NCBI RefSeq assembly: GCF_014931395.1
Contig: NZ_CP063120.1
Location: 1,161,501-1,225,500 of the forward strand
Origin: Haemophilus parainfluenzae
GTDB lineage: Bacteria; Pseudomonadota; Gammaproteobacteria; Enterobacterales; Pasteurellaceae
DNA: 64,000 nucleotides
Direction of reading: 5' to 3'
The translations under genes were made by a program, and so were the position numbers. The stretch's first letter is position 1. Each line of letters opens with the position of its first letter. Of this stretch, positions 60,077 to 64,000 are shown piece by piece. The notes below the pieces were generated by a model that was given only the letters and a program-made list of their open reading frames with translations, searched no databases and was not told where the DNA came from.

Positions 60077-61393
60077 CTATTTTGATTCTTTTGTTTCTTC
60101 CACTTTATCTTCAGGAAGCACGAGGTTAAGAATTAAGGCAAGTAATGAACCTACGGTAATGCCTGAACCGAGCACTTCTTTGAAAAAGTGCGGTAATTTA
60201 TCAAGCAATTCAGGACGAGTTGTTACCGCTAAGCCACAGCCAATAGAAATGGCGATGATTAAACCATTGCGTTTACTACGTGCGACTTTATCCAACATTT
60301 GAATACCCGCAGCGATAATCATCGCGAACATCATTAAGCCTGCACCACCTAATACTGGTAATGGAATTGATACAATTAATGCACCGAATACAGGGAATAG
60401 GCCCGCTAGTGCTAGAAGCACACCGGTTAGCGCAACCACGTGACGGCTTGCCACGCCAGTTAGAGAAATGACACCAATGTTTTGTGAGAATGATGAGAAT
60501 GGCGTGGTGGACATAATGGCGGCTAAGGCTGATCCTAAACCATCGGCTAAAACCCCGCCTCGTAAATGTCTGCCAGTAATTTCGGTTTTGGTGGCATTAC
60601 CTAGTGCTAAGAAGTTACCGCTTGATTCAACAATTGTCACTAAATAGGCAATGGACATGCCGATAATCCCTGAAATAGGGAAGGCTAAACCAAAGTGTAG
60701 AGGTTGTGGAATCGCAAAAGTTTGTGCTTGTTTTACGCCTTCAAAGCTTACCCAGCCCATGGCTAAACAAACGATATAACCAGTCATCATCCCAATAACG
60801 ATCGCAGCTGCAGAGAAAATTCCTTTTCCCCATTGTACGAGGGCTACCACGATCACTAATACAAAGCTCGCCATCATTAAATTTTCTGGCGTCGCATAAT
60901 TTGCATCACCACGTTGACCACCTGCAAACCAGTCAACGGCAACTGGAATAAGGCTTAAGCCGATCATCATAACGACAGTTCCCGTCACAAGTGGTGGGAA
61001 TAATTTACGAATATACGGCATGAAAAAGCTGCCGATAATCATCACTAAGGAACCAATGAGAGAAGAGCCTAATATACCAGCGATGCCATATTCACTGAAA
61101 CCAATGGCAAGAGCAGCAGCAACGAAAGTAAAACTGGTCCCCATTACACTTGGTAAACGAATACCAATAGGCCCCAAGCCTTTACATTGGATAACGGTCA
61201 CTACGCCGGAAATTAAAAGTGCCGCATTAACTAACGTAATGGTATCTTCGGTCGGTAATTTTAAGACGTTACCAATGACCAATGGTACGGCAATAATTCC
61301 CCCTAGTGCAGCAAGTAAATGTTGTGCGGCAAGGAGTAAACTCAATCCGAAAGGTGGTTTGTCTTCCACCGTATAAAGCAGGTTGTTATTCAT
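60077..61393 (-). CDS. NCS2-family nucleobase permease, probably purine (xanthine-type)
   Basis: A 438-residue protein with about 14 membrane helices. The N-terminal YTVEDKPPFGLSLLLAAQHLLA and the SSFSQNIGVISLTGVASR motif place it in the NCS2 family, closer by eye to XanQ/XanP purine carriers than to uracil carrier UraA. A perfect PurR box precedes it, supporting purine transport. The exact substrate (xanthine, hypoxanthine or uracil) is not settled. Confidence 0.85.
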   Translation of the reverse strand: MNNNLLYTVEDKPPFGLSLLLAAQHLLAALGGIIAVPLVIGNVLKLPTEDTITLVNAALLISGVVTVIQCKGLGPIGIRLPSVMGTSFTFVAAALAIGFSEYGIAGILGSSLIGSLVMIIGSFFMPYIRKLFPPLVTGTVVMMIGLSLIPVAVDWFAGGQRGDANYATPENLMMASFVLVIVVALVQWGKGIFSAAAIVIGMMTGYIVCLAMGWVSFEGVKQAQTFAIPQPLHFGLAFPISGIIGMSIAYLVTIVESSGNFLALGNATKTEITGRHLRGGVLADGLGSALAAIMSTTPFSSFSQNIGVISLTGVASRHVVALTGVLLALAGLFPVFGALIVSIPLPVLGGAGLMMFAMIIAAGIQMLDKVARSKRNGLIIAISIGCGLAVTTRPELLDKLPHFFKEVLGSGITVGSLLALILNLVLPEDKVEETKESK

Positions 61394-61424
61394 TTGGTTT
61401 CCCTAAGTAAAAAAATTGTGCGAA

Positions 61425-61461
61425 TTATACGTTAATTTTTATTTCAGGCAAACGTTTGCGT
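61425..61461 (-). promoter_or_regulatory. PurR operator and promoter of the NCS2 permease
   Basis: On the minus strand ACGCAAACGTTTGCCT (61461-61446) fits every defined position of the PurR box ANGCAANCGNTTNCNT. A TATAAT (61430-61425) lies downstream, with the operator covering the -35 region, the geometry of repression. Confidence 0.8.
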
Positions 61462-61470
61462 AAATAAAAT

Positions 61471-61513
61471 AAAAAAAGTGCGGTTAAAAATCATCTTGTT
61501 TTTAACCGCACTT
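61471..61513 (-). terminator. Terminator of the DASS transporter gene
   Basis: On the minus strand AAGTGCGGTTAAAAA and TTTTTAACCGCACTT pair over 15 bp and seven T follow. Two inverted uptake signals form the stem. Confidence 0.88.
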
Positions 61514-61528
61514 ATTCGATTTTAAAGG

Positions 61529-62926
61529 TTACATCCAGAAAATATAAGCGATTGTCCCGATAATTAGCATACAGGTTAAATCAATAAATTTACCCACGCG
61601 GATCATTTCGGATTGTTTCACAAAACCTGTCGAGTATACAATCGCATTTGGTGGGGTACCAACTGGCATCATAAAGGCACAAGATGCCCCTAGGCCGATA
61701 ATCATCGCAAAACCAAGCGGTGGCATATTCAGTGCTTGTGCGATGGAAATAAAGATTGGAACCAGTAAAGCCGCACTTGCAGTGTTTGACGTAAATTCAG
61801 TCAAGCAGACAATAAAGGCTGCAACAATTAATGCCATCACATAGTAGTGACCGCCTTCAATGATGAAGACAATACCATCCGCCATGATTTTACTTGCACC
61901 AGACTGAGTCAATACCGAGCTTAAGGTTAAACCGCCACCGAAGAGGAACAGCACGCCCCATTCTGTATTTTCTTGTACTTGTTTCCAACTTGCGATCCCC
62001 GTTACACAAATGACAATTGCTGCGGAGAGTGCAACCATACTGTCAAAACTACCAATTGGTTTTGGTAAGCCTAATAATTGAGAAAGAATAGGGTTAATGT
62101 AGCCACCAAAAATCCAAAGAATCGCCACTGTGATAAAAATAACCAACGTTAAAATACGTTGTTTAGTCATGTGAATTTTTTCAAATTCAGCAGCAAAACG
62201 AAGGACTAATTTAGGTTTAAATACAAGATATAACCAACCAATAATAAGCGGGAATAAAATTAACATCACTGGCGTGCCATACATTAACCAGTCAGCAAAG
62301 TCTAAATGGAGCTGTGAAGCGGCAATGGCATTAGGCGGGCTTCCCACAAGCGTTCCCATTCCACCGATGGTCGCACTATAAGCGATCCCTAAAAGCACAA
62401 ATACATAAGTATTATGTTCTTCTTTTTGATCTAATTGACTCAAAATGGTCATTGAAAGTGGAATCATCATCGCTGCAGTTGCTGTATTACTCATCCACAT
62501 GGATAAAAATGCCGTCGCTAAGAAAAGGTAAAGCACCGCAACAAAGAGACGACCTTTTGCTAATTGCATGATTTTATTAGAAATCATTTTGTCGATCTTT
62601 TGCACATTTAATGCGGTAGCAATCGCAAAACCACCAAAGAATAAGAAAATGGTAGGATCAGCAAAGGCAACAAGCGCCTCACGACTATTTACCAATCCGA
62701 GTAATACCGACAAAATTGGAACAAATAGCGCCGTGATAGTCACGTTTACTGCTTCTGTTAACCATAAAATCGCCACGAATGCCAATAATGCTAAGCCTTT
62801 ATTGGCTGCAGGCTCAAAAGGAAGGACGTTTAATAAAACAAAAAAGAGAATCACATCAGCAAGGAATACCACTGCATTTTTATTCCAAGCTTTAGATTGC
62901 GAGTCCGTAATAGGGGTTTGTTGCAT
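61529..62926 (-). CDS. DASS-family sodium-coupled anion (dicarboxylate) transporter
   Basis: A 465-residue membrane protein of the SLC13/DASS family (VcINDY type). The two diagnostic Ser-Asn-Thr substrate motifs are MWMSNTATAAMMIPLS near residues 143-158 and TEFTSNTASAALLVPI near 376-391. Likely imports succinate/fumarate-type dicarboxylates with sodium; citrate or sulfate specificity cannot be excluded. The upstream region has three AT-rich repeats of ATATATTTTT (62925-62960). Confidence 0.88.
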   Translation of the reverse strand: MQQTPITDSQSKAWNKNAVVFLADVILFFVLLNVLPFEPAANKGLALLAFVAILWLTEAVNVTITALFVPILSVLLGLVNSREALVAFADPTIFLFFGGFAIATALNVQKIDKMISNKIMQLAKGRLFVAVLYLFLATAFLSMWMSNTATAAMMIPLSMTILSQLDQKEEHNTYVFVLLGIAYSATIGGMGTLVGSPPNAIAASQLHLDFADWLMYGTPVMLILFPLIIGWLYLVFKPKLVLRFAAEFEKIHMTKQRILTLVIFITVAILWIFGGYINPILSQLLGLPKPIGSFDSMVALSAAIVICVTGIASWKQVQENTEWGVLFLFGGGLTLSSVLTQSGASKIMADGIVFIIEGGHYYVMALIVAAFIVCLTEFTSNTASAALLVPIFISIAQALNMPPLGFAMIIGLGASCAFMMPVGTPPNAIVYSTGFVKQSEMIRVGKFIDLTCMLIIGTIAYIFWM

Positions 62927-63036
62927 ATATTTTTTCCTATATATTTTTCTATATATTTTAAGAAGTTGGCGATTCTAGCATAAGTGCGTTTAATCAGAAA
63001 ATAGGGAGGTACTAAAAATTGATTAGTATTAAAGCA

Positions 63037-63074
63037 AAGAGCAGTCAAAATCAGATATTTTTGACCGCTCTTTA
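63037..63074. terminator. Terminator between the UDG-like gene and DASS gene
   Basis: AAAGAGCAGTCAAAA pairs with TTTTGACCGCTCTTT with one mismatch. It terminates the UDG-like gene on the minus strand. Confidence 0.75.
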
Positions 63075-63090
63075 TTCGTGGAATATTTGT

Positions 63091-63672
63091 TTAACGGGAT
63101 AAAATCGCTTTCACTTGTTTTTGTAATGTTGGTACTATTTCTTGTTCAAACCATGGATTTTTCTTGAGCCAAATTTGGTTGCGTGGAGAAGGGTGAACGA
63201 GCGGGAGAAAGTGAGGGAGAAAATCACGGAAATGATGAACAGTCTCCGTTACATTAAGGTTATTTTCTGGCAAATAGTATTTTTGTGCATATTGTCCAAT
63301 CAGAATCGTCAGCTCAATATTGGGTAGATTAGCAAGAATTGCTGGATGCCATTTTTCCGCAAAACCTTTGCGCGGTGGTAAATCACCGGATTTTCCTTTG
63401 CCTGGATAATAAAAATCCATTGGAATCACGGCAAACATACCCGAGTGATAAAAGGTATCGCGATCCACACCTAGCCATTCACGTAGGCGATCACCGCTTT
63501 TATCATTCCAATATAAACGACTTTCTTGGGCTTTAATTCCCGGGGCTTGTCCGACAATATTAATACGAGCCGTGGTTGGTGCGGCAAAAAGCGGTTCAAT
63601 GCCTTTTGCTGCGAACGATTGATTATCGGGATCTTGCATGATGGATTGCGTGATTTGTGTAAGTGTTGGCAT
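63091..63672 (-). CDS. Uracil-DNA glycosylase family protein
   Basis: A 193-residue single-domain protein. INIVGQAPGIKAQESRLYWNDKSG near residues 37-60 corresponds to the first UDG-superfamily motif and PLVHPSPRN near 157-165 to the HPS motif; ILIGQYAQKYYL is the core strand. Similar proteins occur in H. influenzae. It probably removes damaged bases, but activity in this subgroup is not established. It differs from the unknown protein at 13532. Confidence 0.85.
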   Translation of the reverse strand: MPTLTQITQSIMQDPDNQSFAAKGIEPLFAAPTTARINIVGQAPGIKAQESRLYWNDKSGDRLREWLGVDRDTFYHSGMFAVIPMDFYYPGKGKSGDLPPRKGFAEKWHPAILANLPNIELTILIGQYAQKYYLPENNLNVTETVHHFRDFLPHFLPLVHPSPRNQIWLKKNPWFEQEIVPTLQKQVKAILSR

Positions 63673-63747
63673 GGTACTTCCTTAATTTATTGAAATAAAA
63701 ATAGCTCACTTTTGATGAGTTATTTTATCATAATCAATGTTGCGACA

Positions 63748-64000
63748 TTATAGGTGTTTCACTCGACGTTTTACTTCTTCCTGTTTGCCAGCGTTGAATG
63801 GACGAGCATCAGGACTGCCGAGATAACCACAAACCCGTCGGGTTACAGAGACTTTTGCACTGTCATGGTTGCCACATTTCGGACAAACAAAGCCTTTGCT
63901 TGTGCAATTAAACTCTCCCGTAAAGCCACATTCGTAACATTCATCAATTGGCGTGTTGGTGCCGTAATAAGGCACGCGATCGTAGCTATAATCCCACACA
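63748..64000 (-). CDS. nrdD: Anaerobic ribonucleoside-triphosphate reductase, C-terminal part (5' end outside window)
   Basis: The last 83 residues of NrdD: a four-cysteine zinc site (CYEC and CPKC) followed by the glycyl-radical segment VTRRVCGYLGSPDARPFNAGKQEEVKRRVKHL, in which the radical Gly is in the RVCGYLG motif. The frame runs off the window edge at 64000. Its activase NrdG is encoded 9.6 kb away on the same strand. Confidence 0.95.
   Translation of the reverse strand, partial: VWDYSYDRVPYYGTNTPIDECYECGFTGEFNCTSKGFVCPKCGNHDSAKVSVTRRVCGYLGSPDARPFNAGKQEEVKRRVKHL

Noticed and set aside
62925..62965. ATATATTTTT repeats as a phase-variation tract
   Set aside because: Only three imperfect units with unequal spacing, in AT-rich leader DNA; not a uniform tract that would slip.

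Overview
The window looks like a chromosome segment of a Pasteurellaceae bacterium close to Haemophilus, most likely Haemophilus parainfluenzae. The Haemophilus-type DNA uptake signal core AAGTGCGGT (or its complement) recurs throughout, often as the arms of transcription terminators. Protein sequences match H. influenzae families closely (FtsI numbering is identical), and the gene sets glyW-cysT-leuZ tRNA, artPIQM, the dcw cluster and trxB-cydDC are typical of gammaproteobacteria. The species call is inference.

Layout. 1-10.3 kb: hflK (5' end outside the window)-hflC; a tri-heme quinol/cytochrome c peroxidase gene broken by an in-frame TGA; a three-tRNA operon; metB; trxA; a secreted ATP-dependent DNA ligase; gmhA; and the arginine importer artPIQM behind a promoter with two well-spaced candidate ARG boxes. 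10.3-21.7 kb: an accessory island on the + strand, with a WYL-domain regulator followed by three transcription units. These encode HAD nucleotidase-like + zinc-less SIR2 (then an OGFr-like protein and an unknown protein); free-standing FtsK-gamma domain + SIR2 + PP2C phosphatase + two DUF262 proteins (one with a C-terminal HNH-type region); and a twin-AAA+ ATPase. Each unit is preceded by the same inverted repeat, TAACGACA-N4-TTGTCGC, placed exactly 10 nt before a -10 hexamer. I read this as a WYL-controlled regulon and the best candidate for an undescribed (defence or NAD-linked stress) system.

21.7-42.2 kb: a zinc-ribbon membrane protein, a CstA-family transporter with a CRP site, then the complete dcw cluster mraZ-rsmH-ftsL-ftsI-murE-murF-mraY-murD-ftsW-murG-murC-ddlB-ftsQ-ftsA-ftsZ-lpxC. 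FtsI carries Lys526 and Ala511, positions tied to reduced beta-lactam susceptibility in Haemophilus. 42.2-46.2 kb: ushA, pheA, yjdM, ytfJ.

46.2-50.8 kb: a copper/oxidative-stress module. It holds an ECF sigma factor with a small zf-HC2 anti-sigma gene, a methionine-rich periplasmic protein, and a doxX-hvfA-hvfB-hvfC (bufferin-type, copper-binding modified peptide) operon. Two promoters share TGTAAG-N16-CGNCTAAT and probably define the sigma regulon. IS3-family fragments lie on both sides of the hvf operon, and one is fused in frame to a duplicated 3' end of cysS. 50.8-64 kb: cysS, ppiB, yjjV, nrdG, the SRP 4.5S RNA gene ffs, cydC-cydD, trxB, cnoX/ybbN, a PurR-box-preceded NCS2 permease, a DASS-family transporter, a uracil-DNA-glycosylase-like protein and the 3' end of nrdD.
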